From Edaphobacter bradus (lineage in GTDB: Bacteria; Acidobacteriota; Terriglobia; Terriglobales; Acidobacteriaceae), in contig NZ_JAGSYF010000002.1 of the NCBI RefSeq assembly GCF_025685645.1, positions 310,001 through 374,000 on the forward strand: a stretch of DNA of 64,000 nt, read 5' to 3'. The position numbers were made by a program, and so were the translations under genes. Positions 44,330 through 54,707 of this stretch are shown here, piece after piece. Under the pieces are notes generated by a model. It saw nothing but the letters and a program-made list of their open reading frames with translations. It did not search any database and was not told the DNA's origin. The stretch's first letter is position 1, and every line of letters begins with the position of its first letter.

Positions 44330-44739
44330 GGACAAGGTGCCACTGATGTACACCTGCCCACTCATATGGGCGATCTCAAACTCCACCATCACCTTGCGGT
44401 TGGCGTACTGGGGATCGATGTGAAGTGCTTGCGGTACCAGTTGATACCGCCGCCAAGTTCACCCTCACCGCCGGACTCCTCGTTGATGAACATCGTCATC
44501 TGGTAGGCCGAGTATGGTACACAAGCTGTCTGCCATCTCGAATCGTCGAAGGAAGGATCTTGTGCATTCGCAGGGTCCCGATTCAACAGGAACTGCCACG
44601 GCGTCTCGCCCATGTTGACCGCAACTCGGTCAGACGGTGCCGGCGAAGTGCCCTGTGCAATCGCGAAACCACAAAATGCAAAAAGTAAAAAGAGAATCAG
44701 GCGGGCAGATACAGAAACACAGCTTTCGTTCCGTTTCAA
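44330..44739 (-). pseudogene. Broken GH2-type beta-galactosidase N-terminus, paralogue of the giant enzyme
   Basis: A TTG at 44739 preceded by GAGGAG starts a signal peptide (ILFLLFAFCGFAIAQ). A GH2 sugar-binding start follows: TPWQFLLNRDPANAQDPSFD, DSRWQTACVPY, GGGINWYRKHF. At about 44418 the frame shifts. The old frame stops at 44389, while the other frame gives HIDPQYANRKVMVEFEIAHM, SGQVYISGT, matching the GH2 pattern seen in the neighbour (WYRLHFKVDPKYAG ... VQVFINGT). Thereafter the similarity ends and the catalytic domain is absent. It is probably the stump left by deletion of an older GH2 gene, next to the start of the giant gene. Confidence 0.75.
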
Positions 44740-45236
44740 TGGTCTCTCCTCATTCAATTGCTCTGGTTCACAATTGAGCTCGCTGCGACTGATAAGAGTC
44801 AGGGATGATCGCCGCGAATAGAGCCGATCATCTCACAAATTGTCAGCGTGAAGATTACTATAATGTTATTTTAGTTACCATAGTTTTGTGTAACTGTAGT
44901 GCGAGCAATTTGATTACCATTCGGACTCCATCTCCGAAACAACCCTTGGGTATTCGTCAGCGTGGTCTGAGAAGAGCCACCGGGGCGCGCTTTGCGTGTC
45001 AACACTCCCCTACCCGCGCCCAAACCAGGAGAGTAAGCCATTACGAGTATGCAAGCGGACTAGAAGCTATCGAAGAGAGATACTCCTGAGCGTCTAAGCG
45101 CATCGCGATGGTACGACACAGAGTCAAACCCAGTCGAAGTGCAGCCCAGAAATCCGAGACAAAAAGCCAGCGGCATATACTTAGCGCAGACCATTTGGGT
45201 AGGCGGTGCAATAGGCCTGGAAACCTGGAGAAGGCG
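44740..45236. other. Gene-free, A/T-richer stretch upstream of the GH2 genes
   Basis: Contains a locally AT-rich block (about 44860-44920, with AATGTTATTTTAGTTACC), suitable for a leftward promoter of the glycosidase genes (TATAGT on the minus strand). No gene is supported. Confidence 0.4.
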
Positions 45237-45512
45237 ATGGGCAATATCCCGCAAGCGGGTAGTGGTCTATTGGCCGACATTAAGGCAGGTGGTCACCGCC
45301 TAAGGTTGCTTGTGGTTGAAACTGGATACGGTGTGGCGGCGAACATTTACTCTTTCACGGAATCAAGATGGCTCTTTCCTCCACATTATTTTTCGACTTT
45401 GGACATCGCCCGGCAGTGGAGCGAGTGGGAACTCCGTTCTTACGTAAAGACAATCGGCAAGGTTCCTCCGCGCATAAAATGGATTTCCACAAAGAAAGGT
45501 ACTCCCAGGTAA
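45237..45512 (+). CDS. Small hypothetical protein
   Basis: 91 residues from an ATG preceded by GGAGAAGG. I do not recognise the family. The composition looks protein-like: HRLRLLVVETGYGVAANIYS, FPPHYFSTLDIARQWSEWEL and RIKWISTKK, i.e. alternating beta-like strands and one helix, with no signal peptide or membrane segment. It stands alone in a gene-poor region near the recombinase remnant, so it may belong to the same old insertion. Coding status is uncertain. Confidence 0.45.
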   Translation: MGNIPQAGSGLLADIKAGGHRLRLLVVETGYGVAANIYSFTESRWLFPPHYFSTLDIARQWSEWELRSYVKTIGKVPPRIKWISTKKGTPR

Positions 45513-46102
45513 CTCTAATTCGCTGTGGATACTTATCCGACAAACCTAGTCTCAGTTTTTGCGTGATTACTGAGCCCGGCGCTGTCCTCAGTGTGAGCAG
45601 ACCCAAGAACAACAAACGCAACCGACAAGTTGACCAAGGAGTGAATTTGCAAGAGATTTGCAAGAGCGATCGGTGATTCTTGCACTTTCTGCACTTTTTG
45701 GATTCTGCAAGTTGCAGATTCTATTAGCCGAGCGGGGGGGGAATCCCGTCTCTGGCCACCATATTTCAGTTATTTACAAGCCCTCGAAAACCAATTTCGC
45801 TCCGAAAACGTTTCAACTCCGCGTCGGAGTCGGTCCATTGCGCAGAAGATACCATTCCTCTTTCGCTGCCTCAGTCGTAGTTATCAGTCGAGTCTCCGGG
45901 GAATCCTAACCAACACGTTCCATAAAATCGGTTATGCTGTCCTGACCGAAATATCGATCAAAATCGGCTGGCTTTACGAGATGTGGTCTCTTTGATTCAG
46001 GACAGGACTGATTAACTTGAACGGTGGTGCCTTAGGGCGGGCAATCTCGGAGGATAGCGTCCTACTCAAGGGTGTGACTCATTTTGCTCAAGGAGAAGCG
46101 GA
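45513..46102. other. Gene-free stretch before copC
   Basis: 590 bases with no convincing frame and no repeat array. The last part should contain the copC promoter; nothing decisive could be fixed. Confidence 0.4.
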
Positions 46103-46492
46103 TTGGATATGCGCAGGAACACCTGGATCCTTACGCCCTTGTTTGTAACCGCTATCGTTGTTGCTTGCGGTATTGCGCTATTTGCTCCCCGAGTGGCGTT
46201 GGCGCACGCCGTGTTGGTGAGTTCTCAGCCAGGAGCGAACAGCACTGTCTCGGGTCCGGAGGTCGCCGTCCTCCTCAAATACAGTTCAAGGGTCGATCTG
46301 GAGCACTCGACTCTCACGTTGCTCGACCCTGATGGCAAAGTGGAGAAAGTCGCCATTGAGAGCGAGCCCTCGCCCGGGTTGTTGTCTGCCAAGTTGACCG
46401 GGCTCGTCAAGGGAGCGTATGTGCTGCGCTGGCAGGTCCTGGCCACGGATGGACACATCACTCGTGGCAAGGTCCCCTTCCAAGTAAAGTAG
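46103..46492 (+). CDS. copC: CopC-domain periplasmic copper-binding protein
   Basis: About 127-129 residues. Signal peptide (LTPLFVTAIVVACGIALFAP ... RVALA) ends directly before HAVLVSSQPGANSTV, leaving the amino-terminal His used by CopC to bind Cu(II). The second ligand region is ATDGHITRGKVPFQV (Asp-x-His), conserved in the family. AAGGAG lies 7 bases before the TTG at 46103 and 13 before the ATG at 46109, so TTG is the likelier start. It is followed 15 bases later by a CopD gene. Confidence 0.9.
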   Translation: MDMRRNTWILTPLFVTAIVVACGIALFAPRVALAHAVLVSSQPGANSTVSGPEVAVLLKYSSRVDLEHSTLTLLDPDGKVEKVAIESEPSPGLLSAKLTGLVKGAYVLRWQVLATDGHITRGKVPFQVK

Positions 46493-46507
46493 AGCCCGAG
46501 AACAATC

Positions 46508-48112
46508 GTGATCTGGTTCCTGCGCGATATTGATCTGCTGACGGTTCTACTACGCGCGGCAACGCTGGCCTTCGAAGCGTTGCTGATGGGAGGCGTCGCA
46601 TATCTTCTGGCTGTGGCGCTGCCGGCGAGGGCGAGCGCGGCCGTCGAAGACTTTTGTCGCCGGGGCATCCGGATGGCCGCGCTTGCGTTGGTGGCTGGCG
46701 AGGTTGCCCTGGTTTCGGCATCCGGCGCCCTCCTGATGAGCGGCTCAGATTTGACGCTCACGGATGTGACCACCACGAACTTCTTCCGCGCCGGCTCTTT
46801 CGCAATCCTGTTCGCGATTGGACTCTGGATCTGCGCACGCCTGAAAAGCAGCACAGCGACGGTGGCGATGCTCCCGTTGAGTCTACTGCTGCTAGCGGCT
46901 ACGGTTTCCATAAGCCATGCGACGGCACGCATCGATTACCGGGTCCCGTTGGCGATTCTCACAGCCGCACATCACTTGGGTACAGCGGCTTGGGTTGGCG
47001 CAATGCCCTATCTGTGGATCTCCTTAGGCCGCGTCGAAGACGTTGACGAGGCGCGGCGTTTGACCGAGCGCTACTCCCGGATGGCGTTGCTGGGCGCGGC
47101 AACGCTGGTGTCGGCCGGAGTGGGCATGGCTGGGTTCTATCTGGGAACGTGGAGCGCGCTATATACCACCGCGTCTGGCGTTATGGTGGTTGCCAAGATT
47201 TACCTTTTGTTGGCGATGGCTGTGCTCGGCGCCGGGAATTGGCTTCTGGTGCGGCGTCTGGCCAGTGATCCTGAACCTTTGCTAGCGCGGCTGCGCCGGG
47301 TCGCTGAGGCAGAGATTTGTCTAGGATTCCTCGCGATATTGACAGCGGCTTCGCTGACCTCTCAGGCACCTGCGGTCGATGTTACCGCTCAAGATAGGCT
47401 GACAGCTCACGAGATCTACGTGCGTATGCATCCAGAACCGCCGCGCATGACCAGTCCGTCCTTAGCTGCGCTGGCTCCTCCAGGTTCACTCGCGGTGGCT
47501 GTCGCGGACAGCCAGTTCGCTCCTACTGTGCATAGCGATGACACTGACAAAGCATGGTCGGAGTACAACCATCACTGGGCAGGGCTGATTGTGCTCATTG
47601 CAGGGCTGCTGGCGCTGCTCAGCCGGCACCGTGCTATGCGCTGGGCCCGCTTTTGGCCGCTGAGCTTCGCTGGTTTAGCCGTCTTCATCCTGCTGCGCGC
47701 CGACCCGGAGAACTGGCCCCTTGGACCACGTCCCTTTTGGCAGAGTTTTGCCGTGCCCGAAATCCTGCAACATCGTCTCGGAGCACTTTTGATCGTGGTT
47801 TTCGCAGCCTTCGAATGCGCGGTGCAGGCAGGCAAGCTGAGGACGCGGTGGGCCACTTACGTTTTTCCTGCAATGTGTGCTCTCGGCGCCGCGACGTTGC
47901 TGACGCATGAGCATTCGGCCCAAGTGAAAGAAGCGCTGCTTGCGGAGATGAGCCACACCCCTATTGCGCTGCTTGGTGTTTCGGCGGGTTGTAGCCGATG
48001 GCTGGAGCTGCGTTTACCCAGGAGCCGCATGGCCACCATCGCCGGCTACCTCTGGCCGCTGTGCCTGGCCCTGGTCGGCTTGATCCTGCTGAACTACCGC
48101 GAATTGGCATAG
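46508..48112 (+). CDS. copD: CopD-family copper-transport membrane protein
   Basis: 534 residues, GTG start. About eight membrane helices in the first 310 residues match CopD/PcoD (LRAATLAFEALLMGGVAYLL, HATARIDYRVPLAILTAAHHLGTAAWVGAMPYLW with the paired His residues, VVAKIYLLLAMAVLGAGN). A loop follows (residues 310-365), then further helices with NHHWAGLIVLIAG, VPEILQHRLGALLIV and LTHEHSA, also His-rich. It should pass copper from periplasm to cytoplasm together with CopC. Its 3' end faces a receptor gene. Confidence 0.85.
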   Translation: MIWFLRDIDLLTVLLRAATLAFEALLMGGVAYLLAVALPARASAAVEDFCRRGIRMAALALVAGEVALVSASGALLMSGSDLTLTDVTTTNFFRAGSFAILFAIGLWICARLKSSTATVAMLPLSLLLLAATVSISHATARIDYRVPLAILTAAHHLGTAAWVGAMPYLWISLGRVEDVDEARRLTERYSRMALLGAATLVSAGVGMAGFYLGTWSALYTTASGVMVVAKIYLLLAMAVLGAGNWLLVRRLASDPEPLLARLRRVAEAEICLGFLAILTAASLTSQAPAVDVTAQDRLTAHEIYVRMHPEPPRMTSPSLAALAPPGSLAVAVADSQFAPTVHSDDTDKAWSEYNHHWAGLIVLIAGLLALLSRHRAMRWARFWPLSFAGLAVFILLRADPENWPLGPRPFWQSFAVPEILQHRLGALLIVVFAAFECAVQAGKLRTRWATYVFPAMCALGAATLLTHEHSAQVKEALLAEMSHTPIALLGVSAGCSRWLELRLPRSRMATIAGYLWPLCLALVGLILLNYRELA

Positions 48113-48150
48113 CAGAGAGAACCCAATTTGAGTTGCGCCATGGCTGGCTC

Positions 48151-50691
48151 TTAGAAGAGGAAATCGAAATCAGCTAAAAGGTGCCGCCCGTAGTTGCCAA
48201 AGAAAGATCCGTATAGTGGGTCGCCAGAATTGTTGTGCACCTGAAGCGGATTGTTATGGTCTGTCAGATTACGGAATGTCAGCGAAATTCGCACGGCATG
48301 CTTTGTGGCCATGGTGAAGTCCTTCCCTACCCGCAGATCGGCCGTGAAGTACGCTGGGTATCGCGGCTGCGCCGCAGATACAAGCGAGATGTAATTCTGA
48401 AATTGGTCGACAGGCTGCCAGGTGAATCCGTTGCGATATTCTACGCGCGGCCATATATGCATTCGCCATGGCAGCTTAGTTGTACCCCACAGAAGAAACC
48501 GATTCGGGATCTCGCCAGTTGTGCGAGCTGTGATCTGCGACCGGACGACAGGGAAAGGAAAGTCTCCCAGATACGCGGACGCGTCGGTAATGTCTCCACC
48601 AGCAAATTGGCGTACATAAGAGAAGAAGAATTGGCGTTCCTTTTCCGCACCAAGGCGTGACGTGAATTCAAACTGGTGGGTCTGCAGCGCGCCTGAGCCA
48701 GCAAGTACCAGGGCGCTTTCACTCGTACTCGTTTGCGGGGTGAGTGTCAGTTGGTTGCGCGCATCTGCATGAAGATAACGCAAGCGAAGGCTGAAATATT
48801 GATTAACGACGCGTTCACCCTCAATGTTCCAGGCAACACTGTAAGGGGCGAAATTGCCGTCACGTCGACCTTGATGGATAAATAGGCACCGTGACGGGGA
48901 CTCGCTGGTCAAATTGAGATAGCGGCGGGGACCGTCCGTAATGTTGCCATTACCGTCGTAGGTCGTCACGACCTGCTCTGGATAACTGCTAAAGGCGTAA
49001 GTCTGGAGTGGTATCGAGTCATAGAAGATACCAAGACCGCCTCGGATCACCGTCGAACCATCTCCTAGCGGAGACCAAGCCAGGCCCCCTCGCGGCGCAA
49101 AGCGAGAGGTGTAGGTGAGCGTCTGGGTCTCATAGCGCAAACCTGCGTCGATAGCCAGGTGTTTGTCCACAACCCAGTGATCCTGCGCGTACACAGCCGG
49201 TTCAAAATCCGAAACGCTGAAGGTGCCGCTGCCAGCAAAGGAGATTCTTCGCAGCAGTTGGCCGGAGGAATTGACGATGCTGACATCGTGGCCCACGGCA
49301 GTACCTTGATCTTCTGCGTGCGCGAGGATACCACCGATCTGGAGAGCATGCTGGCCGTGCCACCTCACATTCGCAGGAGACCATGTTTCGATCCACTGAA
49401 AGCGCGTAGCCTCGCGGCCCTGCTGACTGTAATAGCTACCGGAATTTCCAACAGGCGAGAGGACCATCGCGCTTTGCGACTGACCGTAAACGTTAGTCGC
49501 GACCCGAGTACCGGCAAAAATAGACGTAAGAAGGCCACGGCCAATGGAGAAGCGGTGTGCGATCGTTCCAGTATTTTCCTCATAATCAGCATTCGGTGTC
49601 ACTGGCTGCGGATCAAAATAGTTCAGATTGGCGTATTCAATCGAGTGCGGCGCAAAGTGGAAAGTTGCGGTGATTGCGTTACGAGAATCGGGCACAGCAT
49701 CAATTTGGGTGAATGAGTTGACCGCGTTCGAGCGAGTCTCATTCACCGGATGCGGGAGCGTACGAACTTGGGCGTTGTCGACCAGGTACTCGAAGCCTTC
49801 CACAAAGTACAAATGATTTTTGATCAGCGGGCCGCCCAGGTTCAGTCGCGGTGAAGCATCGCGCACACCTTCGAGATGCCAACTGCGAATACGCCAATCG
49901 GGAAAAGGATCATTCAGGCTGTACTCCCACTTTTCGCCACCTGGACGAGTTTCTGCACTCACGACTCCAGCAGTGAAGCTTCCATATTGGGCAAGATAAG
50001 GAGACTGCATCACCTTGAGCAGATCGACAGTATCAATGGGAACACTTAGGCCAAAACCTCCCGTGGCAGGATCATTGACAACGACTGAATTGATGAGAAG
50101 GCTGCTGTGCTCTTCATCCCGACCGGAGATCTGCACGCGGCCTGCGGGAGTACGGATGACACCGGGAACCAGCGGCAAGGCCTCGACCACAGTATTAGGA
50201 CGCAGTGGACTATATTTGGCAGATGCAACGGGTAGCTTCGTCTCGCTGCTGGAGCTTTCCGCCAGCACGCTTTGCGGAGAGCTCTCTACCGTTACGCTCT
50301 GTTGCACATCAACCTCAGGCGAGAGGGCAATCTCAAGATTGGTCTCGTCCTTGGCGTTGATGTCGGTCGCCGCAGGCATGTATCCCTGCAGGTGCGCGGA
50401 GATATGAAGAGTTGTCGAGTCGTTGCTGCAACCACGCAGAGTCCCGCGTCCCAGATTGTCAGTGATCGTCCTGCAAATGATTCCTGCTTGCGAGGTTCCT
50501 TCCACGATCACGCCGGGCAAGGGACGTCCATCCTCGCTCACCATATGCACATTGATTGCGCTTACGCTTGGCTGACCATATACACCCGGCACCATGCAGA
50601 ACATTGCTGTCATGACCAGGGCCAGCCTGCTTCGATGTGCAAGCAAGTCGTGGACATTGCAGCATTTTCGTACTGGAGTATCGGGTATCAA
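48151..50691 (-). CDS. TonB-receptor-like outer-membrane protein with carboxypeptidase-regulatory-like domain
   Basis: 846 residues. Signal peptide to about residue 40 (ALVMTAMFCMVPGVYG). An N-terminal Ig-like domain (HMVSEDGRPLPGVIVEGTSQAG). A plug-like part (LRPNTVVEALPLVPGVIRTP, SSLLINSVVVNDPATGGFG, VDLLKVMQSPYLAQYG). A barrel ends LLADFDFLF with a terminal Phe. It is shorter than the other two receptors and lacks LPLNGR. It converges on copCD with 38 bases between stops. A link to copper is only positional. Confidence 0.8.
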   Translation of the reverse strand: MIPDTPVRKCCNVHDLLAHRSRLALVMTAMFCMVPGVYGQPSVSAINVHMVSEDGRPLPGVIVEGTSQAGIICRTITDNLGRGTLRGCSNDSTTLHISAHLQGYMPAATDINAKDETNLEIALSPEVDVQQSVTVESSPQSVLAESSSSETKLPVASAKYSPLRPNTVVEALPLVPGVIRTPAGRVQISGRDEEHSSLLINSVVVNDPATGGFGLSVPIDTVDLLKVMQSPYLAQYGSFTAGVVSAETRPGGEKWEYSLNDPFPDWRIRSWHLEGVRDASPRLNLGGPLIKNHLYFVEGFEYLVDNAQVRTLPHPVNETRSNAVNSFTQIDAVPDSRNAITATFHFAPHSIEYANLNYFDPQPVTPNADYEENTGTIAHRFSIGRGLLTSIFAGTRVATNVYGQSQSAMVLSPVGNSGSYYSQQGREATRFQWIETWSPANVRWHGQHALQIGGILAHAEDQGTAVGHDVSIVNSSGQLLRRISFAGSGTFSVSDFEPAVYAQDHWVVDKHLAIDAGLRYETQTLTYTSRFAPRGGLAWSPLGDGSTVIRGGLGIFYDSIPLQTYAFSSYPEQVVTTYDGNGNITDGPRRYLNLTSESPSRCLFIHQGRRDGNFAPYSVAWNIEGERVVNQYFSLRLRYLHADARNQLTLTPQTSTSESALVLAGSGALQTHQFEFTSRLGAEKERQFFFSYVRQFAGGDITDASAYLGDFPFPVVRSQITARTTGEIPNRFLLWGTTKLPWRMHIWPRVEYRNGFTWQPVDQFQNYISLVSAAQPRYPAYFTADLRVGKDFTMATKHAVRISLTFRNLTDHNNPLQVHNNSGDPLYGSFFGNYGRHLLADFDFLF

Positions 50692-51129
50692 AGCACGAAG
50701 CCCTTTTACTCTGACGATCGAAAGAGTCGTTGCGCGCGGCCGTTCACTCTGGATCTACGAACCGACACCAGTTCATTGTTCTGACGCTTTCCTCAGCCCT
50801 TTGTCCTCTGTTTGCCTCAAAATGTGTTCGTACGCCTAAGGTGGGCTTGTCAGCCATCAGTTCTATCCCGAACACACCAATGACGGGGCCTCAGGAGGTC
50901 GCCCCGAGCACAAGTCAAACGCAAAGCGTTTATAGGAGGACTCCTCCCGTTAAGGCGCTATATTACTCTTACCTTGTGGTTATTCGCTTTGGGCGGTACA
51001 CGTCAGCAGTTCGAATTCGCTGGGTACCATCTTTTCAATCACATATGAGAATCGGCCACACATCCCGGCCGCAGCCCATCACCCGTCCCAGTCGCTGATC
51101 GGGAGCACGGAACGGCCCCGGAGGCCGGG
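50692..51129. other. Intergenic region between two leftward units
   Basis: 438 bases; no gene is supported. It should hold the promoter of the receptor at 50691 and the end of the dctA-type operon. A short GC hairpin (CGGCC/GGCCG, about 51113-51127) lies just after the transporter stop but has no T-run. Confidence 0.4.
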
Positions 51130-52428
51130 CTACAGGCTGCGGCGTAGTGTCGGAGAGTCGATTTCTTTCTCCCACCGGGCGACCACGAGGGTTGCCACGC
51201 CATTGCCAATCATGTTGACCGCGGCGCGAAACATGCTCATAAAGCGGTCGATACCGAGAATAAGAGCCATGCCCGCGACCGGAACGGTTGAAACGACCGA
51301 TAGAGTTCCAACTAACGCGATGAAGGAAGCGCCTTGTACGCCACTCGCCCCTTTGGAGGTGAGGACGGCAACGGCGAAGATGGTCAACTGTTGGGTGAGT
51401 GTGAGATGCGTTCCCGTGGCCTGGGCCACGAAGAGCGCTGCCAAAGTAATGTAAAGGCTCGTGCCGTCGGTGTTGAACGCGTACCCGGTGGGTACTACCA
51501 GGCCCACCAGCCCCTTCGAACACCCCACTGCCTCAAGCTTTTCGATGAGCGATGGCAGTGCAGCCTCGGAAGAGGCCACAGCCAGTACCAGAAGGATCTC
51601 TTCCTTGATATACAGAAGGAACCTGAAAACGTTAAAGCCCGCCAGAAGCGCAACACCCCCCAGCACGACTACAACGAACAAAATCGAAGTGATGTAAAAA
51701 GTCCCGATGAGCTTGAGCAGCGGTCCGAGCGACCCGATGCCATACTTGCCCACGGTAAAGGCCATAGCGCCGAATGCACCCAAGGGCGCAAGACGCATAA
51801 TTATGTTGACGACCCCAAAGATCGCGTGCGTAACCGTGTCCAGTAGAGCAAGAAGCGGTGCGCAACGCGCGCCCATGAAGGACAAGGCGAAGCCAAACAG
51901 AACGGTTACCAGCAAAACCTGCAGAATATCGCCCTTGGCAAATGCATCCACGATCGTGACCGGGATGATGTGCATTGCAAAGTCTGTTACGCTCTGCGCC
52001 TTCGCCTGGCCGGCATAGCCCTCAACGGCTTTGGCGTCGAGAGTCGCGGGATTGACGTTGAACCCAGCACCGGGATGGACCAGATTGCCTACCACCAGAC
52101 CGATAAAAAGAGCCAGTGTCGATACGACCTCGAAGTACAGGAGGGCCTTGCCGCCCACTCGACCGACTTTCTTCAAGTCCTGCATTCCGGCGATGCCGGA
52201 GACAACTGTGCAGAAGATGATCGGGGTGACGACCATAGTGATAAGCCGGATGAATGCGTCGCCTAGGGGCTTCATGGCGACGGCGCGGGCAGGGCTGAAG
52301 TAGCCGAGCCCGATTGCCAGCACGATAGCGACGCAGACCTGAAACCAGAAGCTGAAGTAGAACGGAGTTTTGCGCTTCAGCTCATCCGTCGCCCCGACGG
52401 GGAGCTGTTCTATGCTGGCACTTCCCAT
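51130..52428 (-). CDS. Dicarboxylate/amino acid:cation symporter (DctA/GltP-type)
   Basis: 432 residues from the ATG at 52428; the frame extends 18 codons upstream without support. The DAACS family is clear: [39 protein letters not shown] (helical hairpin 1 serine-rich loop), [41 protein letters not shown] and [23 protein letters not shown]. The motifs resemble DctA C4-dicarboxylate carriers. It is the last gene of the leftward operon and probably imports its substrate. Confidence 0.9.
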   Translation of the reverse strand: MGSASIEQLPVGATDELKRKTPFYFSFWFQVCVAIVLAIGLGYFSPARAVAMKPLGDAFIRLITMVVTPIIFCTVVSGIAGMQDLKKVGRVGGKALLYFEVVSTLALFIGLVVGNLVHPGAGFNVNPATLDAKAVEGYAGQAKAQSVTDFAMHIIPVTIVDAFAKGDILQVLLVTVLFGFALSFMGARCAPLLALLDTVTHAIFGVVNIIMRLAPLGAFGAMAFTVGKYGIGSLGPLLKLIGTFYITSILFVVVVLGGVALLAGFNVFRFLLYIKEEILLVLAVASSEAALPSLIEKLEAVGCSKGLVGLVVPTGYAFNTDGTSLYITLAALFVAQATGTHLTLTQQLTIFAVAVLTSKGASGVQGASFIALVGTLSVVSTVPVAGMALILGIDRFMSMFRAAVNMIGNGVATLVVARWEKEIDSPTLRRSL

Positions 52429-52532
52429 GTTCAATACCCTTTCCCGTCGCCGCCCTGGATGCGGCCGTTCCTGTGTCGGCAAAATTCAAAGGCAGGATGC
52501 CTAGCTATTTAGCCAGCTGACCGCCGGAAACA

Positions 52533-53411
52533 TCAGGTCGGGTACCGCTCGCGCATGATACGCCACTCGCTATCGAATCGGAACGCTTGACGCGCCGGTG
52601 GTTGAGGCGTTTGCGTCTCAATAAATCGGACCGGCTCATCGCCCTTTGTGAAGATCGCGTGCTTTGCGCCGACTCCTGTCCAGCACAACGTGCCGGGCTC
52701 AACAACGTATTTCTTGCCCTCAAACTCACACTCGCCAATGCCCGAGACGAAGAAGTACGACTCCTCAAAGGGATGCGTGTGGTGAGAGCCGCCACCGCCC
52801 TTCGCGAATTCCACTACGAACATCGTCATGTGCGCCGATCCAAAGTTGCGATCGACCATCATCTTTTGGCTGATCAATCGCGCACCATCACCGCTATAGC
52901 CGTCCATTTGCAAGTTGCCCGGCGGGGGAAGCTGCGCATCTTCGAAGTGTCCAACGAAACGCGTACGAGCGTCGCCTTTATCGAAACGCTCGATCCTGGT
53001 CGGCCAATCAAATTCGCCCACGAAAAAGGTATCCTGCCCAACGCTTCTGGCAAGTGGCTGCGGGGCGATCATCTCCATCCACCGGGCGCCATTGCCGCTG
53101 CTTGACCGCATTGCGTGTGGTGTCCCCACGAGCACAAGGGCGTAGTCGCCCTGACCCATTCGATAGGCTCTGCCATCCATCATCAGGTCAAGCTCACCTT
53201 CGAGGACGTAAAGACTTTTCTCATAGGCGAGCACGTTCTGTTCGAGATGACCACCAGGTTCAAGCTGAACTATCTGATGAGCCATGTGGACGGCCGCTTC
53301 GGCCGTGCGATGGTCGATAAGTGAGACCCGCGAGTAGCCCTTTGAATGCGGACCATAGCCGTCGGGCACCGAAAGATTCTTTTCTTCAAAACGAACTACT
53401 GCATGAGCCAT
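52533..53411 (-). CDS. Bicupin protein
   Basis: 292 residues with two cupin folds. The first has LEQNVLAYEKSLYVLEGELDLM and lacks a full histidine set. The second has GGGGSHHTHPFEESYFFVSG, ending in an H near KHAIF, and looks metal-binding. The layout recalls (S)-ureidoglycine aminohydrolase-like bicupins, but no purine genes are near, so I give no enzyme name. GGAGG precedes the start. It lies between the E2 and transporter genes of the catabolic operon. Confidence 0.7.
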   Translation of the reverse strand: MAHAVVRFEEKNLSVPDGYGPHSKGYSRVSLIDHRTAEAAVHMAHQIVQLEPGGHLEQNVLAYEKSLYVLEGELDLMMDGRAYRMGQGDYALVLVGTPHAMRSSSGNGARWMEMIAPQPLARSVGQDTFFVGEFDWPTRIERFDKGDARTRFVGHFEDAQLPPPGNLQMDGYSGDGARLISQKMMVDRNFGSAHMTMFVVEFAKGGGGSHHTHPFEESYFFVSGIGECEFEGKKYVVEPGTLCWTGVGAKHAIFTKGDEPVRFIETQTPQPPARQAFRFDSEWRIMRERYPT

Positions 53412-53484
53412 GGAGCCTCCGGTAACGGAAATTCATCTCAAAAAACCGAATTACAGATGGCGGCACAGTGCCGTACAAGATGGC

Positions 53485-54669
53485 TTAGGTGAGCCAGCGG
53501 CCCGGTTCGTGTATCGCTTCGGCCAGGTCGTGCAGGAAGGTTGCAGCCTTGGCTCCATCGATCACGCGGTGATCGCATGAGATCGTCAGGCTCAACATGG
53601 GCCGCACGGTGATAACGCCGTTAATCGGAACGACCCTTTCGGCGATCTGGCCGACAGCCAGAATTGCAGCCTGCGGCGGCGTGATAATGGCGCAGAAGGA
53701 ATCGATGTGGAACATTCCCAGGTTGCTAATGGTGAAGGTGCCCCCTGTAAGATCCGCAGGCCGTAATCGCCCGGCCCGAGCACGGTCCGTCAGCTCGCGG
53801 CGTTGCCTGGCGATCTCTCCGAGCGGTGCATTGTGCGCGTTTCGAACGACGGGCGCTACGACGCCGTCCTCGACTGCCATTGCAATCGCCACATTCACCT
53901 CTGGGTTGAGGCGGATTCCATCCTCAATCCAACTGGCATTGAGGCGCGGATGTCTGGCCAGCGTGCGAGCCACAAGCGCGATCATGATATCCGTGTGTGT
54001 AAGCTTTACGCCGAGTGCTTGTTCTATTGCGGCACCGCGCGCAGCACGCGCGTCGTTCAACGCTGTTGCATCGACCTCCTGCTGAAGGAAGAAGTGCGGT
54101 ACGGTGGTCCAGCTTTGCGTGGTGCGCTCTGCCATGAGTCGGCCGATAGAAGTCAATGGCTCGTGTTGAACCGCTGCCGGAGTGATTGGAGCATTCGGGA
54201 GCGCATCGATGAGGGCCTGGATGTCGGAGGCTAGAATCTCTCCATCCTGGCCTGAACCGATCACCGAACTCAGATCGATGCCAGCCTCCTTTGCCAGTCT
54301 GCGCGCCTTGGGAGAGACTTTACCTGCGGATGTCGTGGGCTGCTGAGAGACGTCCACCAAAGGGAGGGACATTTCTGTGACAGGGGAAGTTACAGGAACC
54401 TCAGCCGCGGCTGACGCCGGCAGAGCTTCTCCTGGTTTGAGTATCCAGGCGATCGTCTGGCCTACCGGAATGTCTGTTCCGATTTCGCCTGTGACTCCGG
54501 CAAGGATGCCGTCAGCAGTGGCTTCTACCTCCATGACCGCCTTGTCCGTTTCTATTTCGAGAAGGAGGTCGCCCTTAGCAACGCTGTCGCCTTCCTTCTT
54601 GAGCCAGCCGACAAGTTTTCCTGTCTCCTGCGCCATTTCGAGTGCGGGCATTACGACGCTTATAGCCAT
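53485..54669 (-). CDS. Dihydrolipoamide acyltransferase (E2) of a 2-oxoacid dehydrogenase complex
   Basis: 394 residues from the ATG at 54669; a TTG at 54711 would overlap the previous gene. One lipoyl domain (EIETDKAVMEVEA, lipoyl-Lys), a hinge, a peripheral-subunit-binding domain (KVSPKARRLAKEAGIDLSSV, then GSGQDGEI) and the catalytic domain ending ISCDHRVIDGAKAATFL with the His-x-x-x-Asp-Gly motif. Works with the E1 genes at 56070-58056. No E3 gene lies in the window, so the housekeeping one would be shared. Confidence 0.9.
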   Translation of the reverse strand: MAISVVMPALEMAQETGKLVGWLKKEGDSVAKGDLLLEIETDKAVMEVEATADGILAGVTGEIGTDIPVGQTIAWILKPGEALPASAAAEVPVTSPVTEMSLPLVDVSQQPTTSAGKVSPKARRLAKEAGIDLSSVIGSGQDGEILASDIQALIDALPNAPITPAAVQHEPLTSIGRLMAERTTQSWTTVPHFFLQQEVDATALNDARAARGAAIEQALGVKLTHTDIMIALVARTLARHPRLNASWIEDGIRLNPEVNVAIAMAVEDGVVAPVVRNAHNAPLGEIARQRRELTDRARAGRLRPADLTGGTFTISNLGMFHIDSFCAIITPPQAAILAVGQIAERVVPINGVITVRPMLSLTISCDHRVIDGAKAATFLHDLAEAIHEPGRWLT

Positions 54670-54707
54670 AGTTTTATTGGGGAACGCAGGGCCGCGTGGC
54701 CATGACG

